A stretch of 64,000 nucleotides of DNA from Desarmillaria ectypa (GCA_030407005.1 JAUDYN010000006.1:2852001-2916000); one strand, 5' to 3'. Numbered from the stretch's first letter, positions 21,749 through 33,905 are shown. The notes: generated by a model not told the origin, from the sequence alone. Numbers and translations are program-made.

Positions 21749-24551
21749 ATGGAGGACAAAGTGCCTATCAAAAGGAGGAGATTGACTCATGCATGTGATA
21801 GGTGTCGTTTAAGAAAAAGTGAGATTTCCCTCAGGCGTTGTTCTCATGGTTACCCTAAAGCTTTCTTTAGAAAAATGTATAATCCCGTCCACCTCATCAG
21901 ACTCTGCGAATGCAAGAACTGAACATTGAAAATATACAGGTGATTATGTTGCTGGCCAGAGAATCCGTTGTTCAAGTTGCACCGCGCTTGATACAGAATG
22001 TACTCATTTTATTCCAACCAAGGCCAGTTCCTCTTTACTGTAAAATATCAAACCTTACCACGACTCTTGCACAGAAACGTGGTCGAAAGTCCAAGTCAGT
22101 TTTATCCGTATCTGTCCTCAACCTGGTCCTGATTTCGGTAGTCCCAAGGAAGAATTCGATCCAACACTTACTGCGGTTTCAGATACAGCGAGACCCAAAT
22201 TTAGCTCTGGGTGCGGCAACTGTCAAATGGATGATCCTGCAGCATGCAGCTCATAAAATTTTGTTTAGCTACGTAGAGGATCTAGAACGGCGTGTGATCG
22301 AACTGGAGAGTACACTTAAAGAGGTTCGATGACCCCTGCACATTACCTATCGCTGTTCTCAGTCATCATAGCTCAATCCGGATATCATCCTACCCGAAGG
22401 AACTACGTTGCAAGAGAAACCCAGACGCTTATCAATATCCATGCACGGAGTCTTATCTCAATCTGCTAGTCATACGTCAGAATCCGAAGTGGCTGAGCCT
22501 GACGACGACTTAACACACCTGGACCTTTTGGTAAAAATGAAGAAGACAACATTGAACCACGAGAATTCCTGCAGCCAGAGGTGTTTCGGACCATCAAGTA
22601 GTTTTGCGCTCTTCATGACTGCCCTTTCTACCGAAAAGAAGCCGAAAGGTCTGAATACGATACAACTACAGGATTATTCTAATGTACATCCTGTGTGTCC
22701 TGCTTTAACAGTTAGCTTCCCTTTCGCTAACCAGTCTTGAAAACTAGTGGGAGCGCGCTACGGCCGACGCCGAGAAATCTTGTTACGTCTTTCCTGACAT
22801 AGATCTTATCACGAGCCTAGTCGCCATATATTTTGAAACAATCAATCCGATTCTTCCAGTCCTGCATCGACCTACGTTCACGAAAGACGTCGCCAATGGG
22901 TTACATCTACGCGATGAATATTTCGGTGCTACGCTACTTCTCGTTTTATCTGTTGCCTCACGATATTCCGACGACCCAAGGGTGTTGGCAGATCCGGGAT
23001 CGAAGCTTTCCGCAGGATGGGAGTTCATCAATCAGGCCCCTCTCTTCAAGAAAGCGGTATTGTCTCCACCTAGCCTGTATGAGCTTCAGTCACCTGTCGT
23101 AAGTCTATTTTCGTTGTCTATCGATCAAGCTCAGAATGCTTTCGGAAGCTTGGGGTCGTATACTCCCTTGGAACGTCCGTTCCTCAGTTCTGCTGGACCA
23201 TGGTTGGGGTCGGACTACGCGCCGCAACGGAAATTGGATTACATAGGCGAAAGCCTGAGGGGCATAAGATGACAGTCGACGATGAACTCAAGAAGCGATC
23301 CTTTTGGTAACTTCCCTATTCTTTGTATCGCTGAGGGATGCTGATAGTACTATATGTAGGGCGCTTGTTACACTTGACAGACTGATAAGTCTGCACATGG
23401 GACGACCTGTCATGATGCAAGAGGAAGAGTACGTCGTTTGGTATATTACATTACGTCTGTCGAACATTCATATCTTGACACAGCTTCGACTTAGAAACTC
23501 CGATTGAATGCGACGATGAGTACTGGGATATTGGACCGGACGGAGAAGTGCACTTTTGCCAACCTGCTAATAAACCTTCCAAAATCAGCTATTTCAATGC
23601 GCAAATACGGTTGAGCAGGATAATGTCGGTTGTCGTAAGGACGCTATATTCCATCAAGAAAGGTCGAGACATGTTGGGCCTTACCGAAAAGGGATGGAAG
23701 GAGCGTCTTGTTGCTGATATAGATTCGTCTATGGATGCCTGGATGAACTCCATCCCCGTCCATCGTACGCCGTTCGTCTCATCTTCGATATTCTGCTGAC
23801 CGTCTTGTAGTGCGATGGGATCCCAGCCGCGACAATTCGCTGGTCTTGTATCAATCAACAGTTCTATATACCTCCTACTACATGCTCCAGATCCATATCC
23901 ATCGACTCTTTCTACACACCAACTCTCCTCTGTCCGAACCGTCTCTCGCTATCTCTACGACTGCAGCCAGATCTTGTACTCGAATCCTTCAGGTTCACCT
24001 CACCAGAGTCAAAACCGCCGTGCCCCACGTTCTGGTAAGCTGAATATGCCTACGTTCCCTTCCGTTAATTACAAGGTGATCTAGATGGGAGCCTTTGTAT
24101 CCGGCACTGTACTAGCTATGAACATCTGGAGTCGTAAACGGGCGGGCCATCCTCCAAACGCAGATGACCTGGCTGGCTTTGAACAGTGCCTAGCCACCTT
24201 CATACATGCTGCTGATACGTGCGTGCGAGTATATTTCGTACCATGAATAAACTGACATTGGTCCGTTGATAGGTGGAATATTGCTGGTCGTTCACTGTGA
24301 GTAGCCGTTTCGAAGTACTACATCTGCGTGATGACAAATGGGCATCTAGGAAAATGTTCAAGGCCATGGCTTCCGTTGAGACTGCTAGTGTTCTAGATGA
24401 TACTTCTATTCCCGTCGCCCATCCCTCGAAAAATGCCGTCCCTCTATCCGAGTCTGCTTCCATCTGGAGTTCGTTCTACGCTGTACCAGACACATGGCCT
24501 GAACATTCTGGTACCCTTAGCCATCTCTCCTTTGATGCAAATCCTCGTTGA
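21749..24551 (+). CDS. Zn2Cys6 transcription factor, copy 2, C-terminally shortened
   Basis: Exon structure matches copy 1 exon for exon: 21749-21818, 21871-21876, 21940-22022, 22075-22094, 22269-22323, 22372-22692, 22748-23098, 23149-23306, 23360-23428, 23484-23764, 23811-24034, 24085-24218, 24273-24296, 24350-24551, giving 665 residues. The zinc cluster is again Cys16/19/26/36/39/46 (CDRCRLRKKKCD, RCSSC), with Cys26 made across the 6-nt exon AAAAAT. The coiled-coil reads YVEDLERRVIELESTLKE. Middle-domain motifs include NPILPVLHRPTF, GLHLRDEYFGA, RYSDDPRVLADPG, DRLISLHMGRP, PIECDDEYWD and LRWDPSRD. Translation stops at TGA 24549-24551, where copy 1 continues for ~68 residues; homologous DNA persists to about 24735, so the tail was lost by mutation. 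The activation domain could be affected. Target genes are unknown. Confidence 0.82.
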
Positions 24552-25671
24552 TAGCAGTTGGCTTTCGTAGATCCAGCGTACTCGAACGATTATTTAGCGA
24601 TTCACCTGCCCCTGAACCGGACGGGCGCGGGCGAGGGTTCGTTGAGTTCATCCCAGTGGTCATTCTTGAACGTTTCCGAATCAGGGTTTTCCGGGGGGGT
24701 AGGCACGATCGCGCCTCCTGAATCAAGGTGAGCCGTCATTATCTCTCGAAAATGTTTGCTAATATGTGGACCTGTAGCTTCGCGGAGAGGGACGTATACG
24801 TCACTAACATGGGTCTCGAGAATCGAAGCACTTAACGATTGAGATCTGCAGCCCCGTCAGTGAACGTACCAATGATGTGCCTTGATCTAAACACTGAGTC
24901 TGCACTCGAAAGGTGTGCCCAGATCCGAACATAAGTATAAACAGTCAACCTGTAACCGACTTGCCAAACGAGCGGATTATACACATTTGGGCGACACGGC
25001 CTTAAGAACGAGACCGTATAGTTCGGCTGTCCGTATTATATGTTATCCAAGTAGAAAAGAAGTAAAGTGACACGTTTTAGTACGATAACCTACGATCCTC
25101 AAAGCTTTGACGCCGTGCTATACAGGTTGTTCTTCTACTACCCGTGCGGTATCAAACTAAGTTTAAGTGACTTCATCTTAAAAGCCTCGGGGAGTCGTGG
25201 AGAAACACATCTATGATAAAAACGTGGTTCCTCCAGCTAAGAGGCGCGGAAAATCAACAAACAGCAATGACCCGCAGGATTGCACTTGTTCCCGGATGAT
25301 TATACTCTAGCTCTCAATTCGTCAGTAGAATACCCTGACAACTTAGTTCTTTGCAAAAACGCGAGATGACCTAGCCATATCTACGAAATCTTGAATGAAG
25401 TTCTCTATTGCCCGACAACTGAGAGCGCCCTACAGTTAGGGGCGCCGAGTTTTGTTCATAGTCACACGAAGGATAATTAGGTCAAAAATGGATTGGAAAG
25501 CGACGCTACGCATAAGAACGGTACATTCGTTTGCATCTCCTCCACCATCGAAACGTCGACCATAACTACATGTGCAAGGAACTCTCAGTAAAGCAACACC
25601 CGATGACGAAATAAAAAGACTGACCTGACGGTTTACGACCAACCTCATCACATTCAAGGATGAGGAAAGTT
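24552..25671. other. former C-terminus of the regulator, then no gene recognised
   Basis: From 24552 to about 24735 the DNA still aligns with the last coding part of copy 1 (12104-15112) but is out of use after the stop. The rest to 25671 holds nothing I can identify. Confidence 0.5.
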
Positions 25672-25923
25672 TCACTCACTACGCCCGTCAAAAATAAGTC
25701 CACTTCGTCAAATAAATGCAGGATCTACTCACAGGAGCGACAAAGTGATGTCGCCATTGACCTTGGCCTGAATGGCAATCTCGACCTCAAGGTTAAGGTC
25801 GAGACGGAGCTTCAGAGCAGCGGGGGGTGCAGCCTGACGCTCAGAGCGACCGACGATTTGTCCGCCGAGGACAGAGGAGGATTGGGTAGGTGCGAATTTG
25901 GTAGCGGTTTCTGGGGCAGACAT
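25672..25923 (-). CDS. small conserved peptide gene, family copy 3
   Basis: Minus strand: exon 1 25923-25733, intron 25732-25679 (54 bp), exon 2 25678-25672, 65 residues ending LLE with a TGA stop. The N-terminus is MSAPETATKFAPTQSSSVLG, then GGQIVGRSERQAAPPAA, close to copies 8, 11 and 12. A TATA box (TTTTATA on the plus strand, 25955-25961) lies about 32 bp upstream of the ATG. It is transcribed away from copy 4 at 26916, with about 1 kb between start codons. Core unchanged; function unknown. Confidence 0.85.
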
Positions 25924-25961
25924 TGTTGGGAAATTTGCTGGCTCGTCAAGGCTCTTTTATA

Positions 25962-26780
25962 CGCGACCGGCGATTTTTTGGGGAGGAATTTTCTGCGATC
26001 CCAGAACCCTCGTAGAATGTAAGGTGTTCCAGAGTCAAATTGGAAGTCATGTGCTGCAACGCCTGTATTCAAGTTGTCGTAAGCTTGTAGCAATAGACTC
26101 TTACCGACCCAGCGCATCCACGAGCATGATGATTATCATACTTGTCGCGGATACATTCTTCTTTTCCATGACAGAGTTACCTGGGTCGGATACAGAGAGG
26201 TAAAAGAAGAGCATTAGAGCGAGAAACGGTGGTAGTGGCGGCTGGCGAAACTCGGGCTAATTTGTTGTAAGAGAACGATGAGCTTCGAACAACCCGAGGC
26301 AGGCCGACTCACGAAACTGTCATCCCGTCGAAGACTCTTTTCTCGTGATAGCTGATTTTGAGAGCAGCAATTGCTACATTTTTGATGGAAAAGATAACGA
26401 GATGGGGTGCGTCGAGACCGAGGGTTGCGGTGATATTTTCTAGAAATCTACTCTGGAGAACGAAGACATGCCTCGGAGACCGTCGCGCGGAATTGATGGC
26501 GTAAGAGTAGCAGAGATGGTTGCAAATCAAGCCGGACCTTCCCGTGATGTAAAGCTTTGCAGTGGAATTTTGGACCCACAAGCACCTATACATATGGCTA
26601 CTCGTCCCGGCCATGCCATCAACAAATGCTATATTACACCTCCACCCTGTGTGTTCTACTTCACTGGTTTATGTTCCAAGAGCCCCAAGTCGCAGGCAGG
26701 GATATCTTCTGCAGCGTGTTCTTTATGAAATAAGAACCGTTACGTAGTAAGTACCTTCTTGCCGCTTCGAGACGAAAAAA
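25962..26780. other. no gene recognised between divergent small-peptide copies 3 and 4
   Basis: About 0.8 kb between two divergent family members. The short open frames on both strands have no recognisable content. Confidence 0.4.
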
Positions 26781-26796
26781 GTTAAGTTGTTTGGAC

Positions 26797-26807
26797 GAGG
26801 CACCCGA
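26797..26807 (+). promoter_or_regulatory. GAGGCACCCGA box upstream of small-peptide copy 4
   Basis: GAGGCACCCGA preceded by GTTAAGTTG, as at 7964, but here about 110 bp before the ATG at 26916. Confidence 0.55.
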
Positions 26808-26915
26808 CTTATTGAGCTGCATTATGGCGCAAAAATATCCTCATTTATACCCCGGGTCGGTCGATTCTCAAATAAAAGCCTGAGGACCAAGACTTTCATT
26901 CAGTATCAGCATAAC

Positions 26916-27128
26916 ATGTCTGCCCCAGAAACCTCCGTCGCCACCCGCTCCAACCAGGGAACCGTCGCTCCCAAGGAAGCTTTGAAGCTCCGTCTTGACC
27001 TCAACCTCGAGGTGGAGATCGCCATCCAGGCCAAGGTCAATGGCGATATCACCCTTTCCCTCCTGTGAGTCGACAATTACTGCCGTTTTGGGCGCTCCAT
27101 GCTGACTGGTCGTTTTTACAGCGAGTAA
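26916..27128 (+). CDS. small conserved peptide gene, family copy 4 (shortest N-terminus)
   Basis: Exon 1 26916-27064, intron 27065-27121 (57 bp), exon 2 27122-27128, only 51 residues ending LLE. The N-terminus is cut down to MSAPETSVATRSNQGTVAPK before the core, so the variable region is about 21 residues. Copy 10 (51845, minus) has almost the same N-terminus, so these two form a subgroup. The TATA-like ATAAAA is at 26872-26877. A conserved downstream box lies at 27311-27334. Core codons differ from other copies mainly at third positions. Function unknown. Confidence 0.85.
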
Positions 27129-27310
27129 ATAGTCTGTAGGACTGGACAGAGCGTACTAGACTTCGATTGTCGTGTTCAGGTGAGATTTGCATCGGACAAG
27201 CCGTCGTTGATCCTGACATCTGTCTGCTTAGCACCGTGTCGACTACCTTCTTCCCACCCTTTACTTCCCCCTTTCACAGATGTTGTATTAGTATTCGGGG
27301 TTCATGCGCA

Positions 27311-27334
27311 TAGTACATACCAATATCAGTGTTG
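27311..27334 (+). other. conserved downstream box after small-peptide copy 4
   Basis: The box contains GTACATACC followed by AATATCAGTGTTG and a G-rich GGGGTTC about 185 bp beyond the last exon. Related boxes follow copies 7, 8, 9, 10, 11 and 12, so it is likely a 3' UTR or polyadenylation-region element. Confidence 0.45.
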
Positions 27335-28887
27335 CTTTTGGGGTTCCATTCTTCTAAGTCACCGTCCCGCTCCCAGTCAATAGTCGGTAGAAGCTCAGTC
27401 ACACCGCAAATGGAAGAATTTTAGGTGTACTGGAAAACCACGAAACTTGATAAGAAACTAGTCCTGAAACTGACTTTGCCCGCCGTTTTTCCAATTCCGG
27501 CACTAGTTTACAGTCAAGTTTCTTTCAATTACGTGATCATTTCGGCTGATATTTTTTCGTTTGCGGTGTGCTAGTATTCCACTTTGTGGGGCCGTTGAGA
27601 TTCACAACTGCCAATGGCGCTCCTTCGGAGATCAGGACGGTGCGCTTAGTATGCCACATGGGCAAAGGTTCAGTACGACCGTGTCGGTTATTTGATTAGA
27701 AGACGACTGCCAGTAGAGAGTAAAAATGTTAGCGTTTTGACATTTCCCCTCGGTTCATCACTGAGAGAGAGATGTAAGTATGAGCCCGCGCCAAAGTGAG
27801 TCATGGTACCTGAGACAGTAATTTCGTAGATTTAACTGGTACATTCATTGTATCGTGAGCGTGGGTGCTGTAAGTAATGGTAGGCCATCTGTCGGTACGG
27901 GAAAAGTTGATGAAGGACATATTTACGAAGACGTGTAGCATACTAGGTTCTCCATTGCCGCAGTTCACTCAGGGAGGCTCGTATAAAAAAGATTATACCT
28001 CTAGGTAATTGAACTCCAGGTCAACTAGCCTCCCATTGAGTTGTCTCGAGTGAGAAATTTAGGCAAGAAGATGTCAGGGCCCGAATAAGGGGTAGGTTAC
28101 GTCCTTGGATGCATGGAGGCTAAACAAGCAACTCCTAAAAAGGGCAAAGGATTGTCGACACGTTTGTACCAAATTCCTGTATATTGAATCGCCTGTGCTT
28201 CAAGTTTCAAATGACCAAGGAGCTGGAGTTACCGGAGCACATACGAGCACAATAAGAAAGCGACATTCATCGTTTCTGGAACACATGACTCAGAAAGGAG
28301 GATGAACGAGAATGCGGACCGGTGAACCGGGGATATCGGCAGCTGGTACGCGTGTCATAGCTCGAATCTCCGAAGATGGAGAGGGAAGGGAAACAGATCC
28401 TCAGCGAGAGATCATGATAGAGAGGAGGTTTTGGGATCAATGGTAATGGCATTGAGAGATACCGAGTTCTCGGGAGCCTGTAAGGGGACAACCCAAGCCA
28501 ACTACGGAAGGTACAAGAAGTAGAATAGAATAGAGTAGTTGAGAAATAGTCTAGGAGGGAGGCGGGTGGGCGAAAAGTCGTCGTCGCATGAAGGAAAACG
28601 GCTGCAAGCAGCGTGTGAGAGGGTAAAGAAAGGTGCTGTTCACAGCCAAGAAAGCTATATATACAGAGAGTGGACAAAGTAAAGAAGGCCGAACAAAGAA
28701 ATTCTAAGACACGGCACGAGGATGCCGTCGTTTCGGCAATGACCCTGAACAACAACCCTTGTTCACTAAACCTAAGCACCTGTGTCTCTCCCTCCCTTCA
28801 AGTTTGTTTGACCTATAACAAAAGTACGTATATCAGCGCATTTTCTTCCAACACCTTTTCGAGCTGCTTTTCAGGATTCTACTCTCA
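27335..28887. other. no gene recognised
   Basis: Contains the 5' flank of the F-box gene. A 170-codon minus-strand open frame at 28267-28779 lies here but looks like chance (low-complexity promoter DNA). Confidence 0.35.
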
Positions 28888-30578
28888 ATGTCGTGCCTCA
28901 CCTGCCGCAACTGCGGATTTGTCAATCTCGTTCCTCTCGAGCCATGGCAGCTACAAAATATCACAATCATTCATAACTCCGACAGCTTCGTTTCGCAAAT
29001 TCTGCACGGGTCACGGCCATTTCCCGACTCTGACCATACCTTAATTAACGCTGAAATTGTCAAGCTAGACCGGCTGCGGTCTTTGTATGATGCCCGACTT
29101 CAAGAGATCCAGTTGCGTTGGCATACGGTTTCGAAAGCCCCGGAAAAGCGCAAGTCAATCTTTACCCCCATCTGTCGTCTTCCCCGAGATATTCTCATCG
29201 AAATATTCCATTCTATTTGTGATTCTTGGTGGCAGAATGCAATGGAAACGCACTCCCGCCACCTACCACAATCCCATAGTCTAGATATATCCGGTCCTCT
29301 TTGGGTTTTAGGTCGCGTCTGCGGGCTTTGGAGGGATACATTGCACACCTCACCAGCGTTATGGGCTCAGAATGTTGTGGTGACGTCCCCTTTGTCCGAG
29401 CGCACTCCCGAGATATTGCAGACATATCTCGAGCGTACAGGCGAGCATCCTCTCAGTATACGGGCTGTATTTAGCAAGTGGTGTGGTCTGATGGGATGGA
29501 GAAAAATTATGGCCTTACTCGTTCAATCCTGCAATCGCTGGAAAAATGTGCGCATTTGCACCGTCGTGCATCATACACACTGCCTCGAATCTATAGTAAA
29601 CTTTCCCACCCTGGAGACGATTGAATTAGATATCGTCGATGACTACCGCTCCAACTATCACTTGGACATATGCTCGAAAGCCCCGCAGCTATGGCAAGTA
29701 TCCCTTCCCAGCCGTGGGATTCATCAAATGAGTTTACCGCCTAGGATAATTCAATATTCCGGATGTATCACTTGTGCGGAAGATTTGCGACTCCTCTTCC
29801 ACCTATCCAATCTCAGAACATGTCACCTTCGGCCCTACTGGAAATCCATAGTTCAAATCGAGGTGCTGGTGGTTCTAGCCGAGCTTCGTCATCTCTATGT
29901 GGATTGCGCAAAATTTCCCAACTTCTTAACTGCACCTCTCCTCCAAAGTTTGACCGTATCCGAATCCGCGTCGCAAGGATTAGCATGTGTCATTTCCTTC
30001 TTCCGCCAATCGGGATGCTATCTCAAGAGCTTGAGTTACAGTATGAGATGGCGTTCAGTTCTAAGCCGCTAGGCTTGATCAGCAATATGCTTTCATTGGA
30101 GGCATGTTCTACCATCTCTCGCCTTAAACTTGAGCCTGATGACCAATTCGGCGGAATTGCCGAGGCCCTTACTCGTTCCTCTGTCCTGCCCAACCTGCGC
30201 CATCTTATTCTTTGCTTGACGACACCTGTAGAGAAAGAGGTGTGGTATCCCATGCCCGACATGATACGCTCCCGTCGTGATGCAGGGCTGATCAAAACAG
30301 TTGAACTACAGTTTACGGGTGATTCGTACTCGGACTATGGGTATGAATACTCAAACGAGTGTGACACCACAGCGGAAATCAGAGCACTCACCGGGGACAA
30401 TTTGGAGATGCGGGTTGAGGAGTGGAACCCGCCGAGTAAAGACACGAGTTTATATTCCACCAGATTGTCATTGGATGAGACAGGGTTTGAGTACATCTTA
30501 TGCTTGGCAGGCAGTTCATATGTGGTGCAGACGTCTGTCCAAGTTTATATATCCCCAAACGTCGTTACATTGGTGTGA
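28888..30578 (+). pseudogene. F-box protein gene interrupted by one frameshift
   Basis: The reading frame opens at MSCLTCRNCGFVNLVPLEPW. It has a helical stretch (EIVKLDRLRSLYDARLQEIQ), then an F-box-like segment at about residues 91-115 (FTPICRLPRDILIEIFHSIC), then LWVLGRVCGLWRDTLHTSPA and leucine-rich scanning repeats. This is the standard layout of agaric F-box-like proteins, expected to be SCF adaptors. The first frame ends at 30072, but homology continues in another frame from about 30040 (SSKPLGLISNMLSLEACSTI) to the stop at 30578. The paralogue at 48361-48837 reads through the same place as one protein, so one indel near 30045-30065 broke this copy. Without it the protein would be about 560 residues. 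Other relatives lie at 48361-49740, 53700-53870 and 57305-57940. Confidence 0.7.
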
Positions 30579-31495
30579 TACGGGAAGATTCTGTCCAGAG
30601 TCTTCAAGTTGAACTCGGTTAAAGCAAGGTGACGTTGCAGAGCAGGTCACCCCAAAATGAGTTGAGGAGCCGTGTCGCCATCCGGTTATGCTATGTTTAA
30701 ATTTTTATTCAGACAAAATTGACTGATCATGACCGAATCTCTCAGATTGGGCGTCGGTCTCCTAACCTTAGCTATTTTGGGGGTCCTCGTAGAGCCGGGT
30801 TTGCTTTAGTAGGGTAGATGACCAGATAGTTCCGGAAGTTGAATGCTCGACTACCTGGGCCAGCTGCAGCACATCCTGGAGTGAAGTGGCTTTCACTTGC
30901 TGCTCTTTTTCGTGGCTGTGATGATATGAGTAGTAATAAACGATGAACGGTGATGAGCTGCTTGACCTCAATGAGCTCCGTACCGACTACCGGTGACGAG
31001 GGAGTGTCCAGGTGTAATGTCTATGAGATGAGGGCGGCGACAACCTTGGCGCTTGCAAATTTTCTTGAGGCATAAGCACCTTGACGCGTGGTTGCATGAT
31101 CGTGGGTCAGAGCCAGTGGACGAAGTGCCATATAGAATTGTACTCGCTGTAAAGACGTCTCTGAGAGCCACGAAAGAAACCCCAATGAGACGGGGTAGTA
31201 GAACGAGGTTGGAAAGAATTTCTAGCATCGGGCCCTCTTCTGCTAGTACAAATTTAGGGATCAGTAAGATATTCAGCCCGCGCCAATCGTTTGTAATACT
31301 GACGCCCACTACAAGGTACGAAATTGTCGTGTCGTCGTTCTTTCCTTCCACCCCGTATTTAGTAGTTCGCCTCGTTCTGAGATCTATGAATCTGAACATT
31401 CAATGTGCGTACCTGGAAATTGCTGGGAATGCAGGATAGTTAGAGGGTGCTATACAAGAAATACGTTACATACGGAATAAACATGTAATACGTCC
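30579..31495. other. no gene recognised
   Basis: Short frames on both strands; no supported feature. Confidence 0.4.
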
Positions 31496-31665
31496 TATTA
31501 AGAGACGATGGCATTCAGGAGAGTCGAACTCTACGCTATAGGCGTCGGATACTACTATCTACGAATGCTGAAGTAATCCCGTTCGCAGCGTCCGCTTCAC
31601 TAAAACATAGCTTTGGCGAAGAAACGGCAAAGAAGAGACCCAGAGGGTGGCCAAGGCCGACTGGT
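31496..31665 (-). repeat. dispersed repeat, copy A
   Basis: Read on the minus strand, the stretch CCGACGCCTATAGCGTAG then AGTTCGACTCTCC, followed by a CTTAATAG block, aligns with 47040-47190 (+). The match also extends upstream through TTTGCCGTTTCTTCG and CCAAAGC. AGTTCGACTCTCC looks like a Pol III B box, so a tRNA origin is possible. A shorter match (GGAGTTCGGCTCTCCCGA) is at 58770-58790. Confidence 0.45.
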
Positions 31666-32570
31666 AGGTAGGAAGCACCCAACGAAGATGGCTGCCATCA
31701 TCTCTTGTCTCTTCATTGCTAGCAGAGCATATGTCCATTACATATGAACTTGAAGACGGGTACTCAAGTTCCGAACGCCGACGAAAGTTAGACGTAAAGC
31801 AACGTCTAGATACCCAGTGGAAGCTCCTGTCCTTGGCAAAGTTCAGCGCGGCACCATTGAATTCGTGCGGGGTCCCTCGACCAGAAAGGCAGCGAGAGAA
31901 GGAGCAGGTCATCATTCAGTGTCTATCTCGAATAGAACAAGGTGCAGGCGGGGCACTGGGTCGAACATTCAATCTTCGTCCATCAACGGCAGAAACACGG
32001 TTTCCCCACCAGCCCCAGTGCCGTCATGGTTGATACCGCACATCCACAGAAGTGATCTCAGCGGTAGAAGTTGGAACGATGAGGGAAGGAGTTTCCAGTT
32101 GACGAATTTGGGGCGAAGACAAGATCTTACTGATGATTCCAAAACTTAGCTCGCAATGTCGCCCTATAGGATAGCGTCCGAGAGCTATTGTCGGCTCAAG
32201 AAGGCGAGGATTTAATCAAATTCCGACATTATCCCTGTCGACTCTACCGATTATGCTTTAGCCATCAAATTATTGCAACGATGCTACAAGATGCAAATTA
32301 TCAACAACAGCTGAGCTTCCCACCAATTTTGGTGGAGGCGATAATCACTTAATCACTCGAAGGAATGCCTTGGTGATGAAATGAATTACAGAAAAGCAGC
32401 GCTACGCATAACAATGGTACATTCAATGAATCTCCTATCCAATGTCACGCTCATCTTCACATCAAGCAATCCTGCGACTGACACTCAGCCATCTCCTAGC
32501 TGACGAGGCGACCATGACTAACCTGAAATTCATGACTGACCACGCCAGTTGCGCTCAATTGCGGCGGCAC
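31666..32570. other. no gene recognised
   Basis: Open frames 31716-32033 and 31817-32149 (+) overlap each other in different frames and show no family signature. No feature supported. Confidence 0.35.
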
Positions 32571-32572
32571 GT

Positions 32573-32833
32573 CTACTCACTAGAGGCGTGCCGAAAGTCA
32601 GCCATGTCCATGGACGACGCATCAAGAAATACTCACAGGAGTGACAGGGTGATATCACCGTTGACCTTTGCCTGGATGGCAATCTCAACCTCGAGGTTGA
32701 GGTCCAAGCGAAGCTTCAAGGCCTCCTTGGCGGGTGCAGCAGCCTGCCTGTTGGAGCGAGCAGCAACCTGCTGTCCACCAACAGAGGTGAATGAGGGAGA
32801 AGAGAACTTGGTAGCGGTTTCTGGGGCAGACAT
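32573..32833 (-). CDS. small conserved peptide gene, family copy 5
   Basis: Minus strand: exon 1 32833-32637, intron 32636-32580 (57 bp), exon 2 32579-32573, 67 residues ending LLE with a TAG stop. The N-terminus MSAPETATKFSSPSFTSVGG is nearly the same as copy 1, and the piece QQVAARSNRQAAAPAKEA is a close variant, so copies 1 and 5 are sister duplicates 24 kb apart on opposite strands. A TATA box (TTTTATA on plus, 32872-32878) lies about 39 bp upstream of the ATG. Function unknown. Confidence 0.85.
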
Positions 32834-32878
32834 TGTTATTGGACTGAAGACTTTGCAACAACTGGCTTAACTTTTATA

Positions 32879-33500
32879 CCATACATCCGGGACGCATCCG
32901 TCGCAGCTTTACCCATTCTGGACTCCAAGTCGCGGCAGGTTTGCAGTACGTAAATCTCGCGCGATCCTGTGATACTTTGTCCCGGTCCAATTTCGTAAAT
33001 GAACGCGCCTTCGAATCAAATTACATCTAGGAGACAAAATCGAGACCAGAAGCCCTCACGGAGCATTAATGCCTGCCGTAAAAGTGGGCGTGGCTGGAGA
33101 CCCGACGCTCGCTCCTGCTGTCTTCTATTCCACTTTTCTGCGTATCTATTGTCGCGAAACGGGAACGTCTCACCGGATGTTCGTCGCAGAACTCGGCTCC
33201 CGGACGCTGGTTGCGGAAATAATGGTTGAGGGTAAAAAAAATCGACAACGGAATTGCAACACCGAGTTGGCCGAACATCGTGCGATGTCAGCCCGCTTTG
33301 ATACCTGTGCGTTGTCATTTCCTTACCTAGAAGTAGAACCTGACATTCTCTACGTGAAGATGGTCTAATGACCTTCATTCAAACTAATGACCGGCACCGG
33401 GAATAATTGTAAAGTTCGTCTTTCCTATAAGTCCTCCATTAACACTGCTAATTGAAACATGAGCAGACGCATCGGCTCTTTTAAATTGAATGTCATCACT
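32879..33500. other. no gene recognised
   Basis: 5' flank of copy 5 and intergenic DNA. Open frames overlap on both strands without motif support. Confidence 0.4.
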
Positions 33501-33511
33501 TAGGCACCCGG
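33501..33511 (+). promoter_or_regulatory. degenerate GAGGCACCCGA box (TAGGCACCCGG) upstream of a small-peptide relic
   Basis: TAGGCACCCGG differs from the family box at its two ends. It lies about 340 bp upstream of the broken family copy at 33841, so it may be what is left of that copy's promoter. Confidence 0.3.
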
Positions 33512-33840
33512 GACGCGAGAACTCTGAACCACATTGATGCTTTCAAAGCCAAGCAGAACTCTTTCTTTCGAACTTCAATATCGCTGGCGCCGTTTCAGTT
33601 GTCTAATGACACTTCGGCCTAGGCGCATCCAAAGATCTGGACGACTTTATTGATGGAATGGGAGTTGTTGGCGCACGGGAGTCGCGTCCCCAGTCCGTGT
33701 CGCGGTTGTTTTCCCTACGGGCCATCTACTTTCTCTCTCTGATCCTTTCCTGTGTGAACCAATAACGGACGGACTCACTAACAACGTATTATAGAGTCTC
33801 CCAGTCGTTCTCCCTTTCCCTCCGACGCTAAAGGGCACCC

Positions 33841-33905
33841 AAGGAGGAGATGAAGTTCAGACTTGACCACGGCCGAGATCGCCATCAAGGCGAACGTCAC
33901 ATCCT
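33841..33905 (+). pseudogene. small conserved peptide gene, relic a
   Basis: AAGGAGGAGATGAAGTTCAG, then ACTTGACC, then CGAGATCGCCATCAAGGCGA and ACGTCAC align with the core coding part of the family from KEALKLRLDL to the QAKVN region. About ten bases are missing between the LDL and EIAI codons, which shifts the frame. The segment ends before the NGD turn, and no start codon or terminal intron remains. It is a dead copy, between live copies 5 and 6. Confidence 0.7.

Noticed and set aside
28267..28779. 170-codon minus-strand open frame
   Set aside because: Ser/Leu/Phe-rich low-complexity translation of promoter DNA upstream of the F-box gene; no start context, motif or relative.
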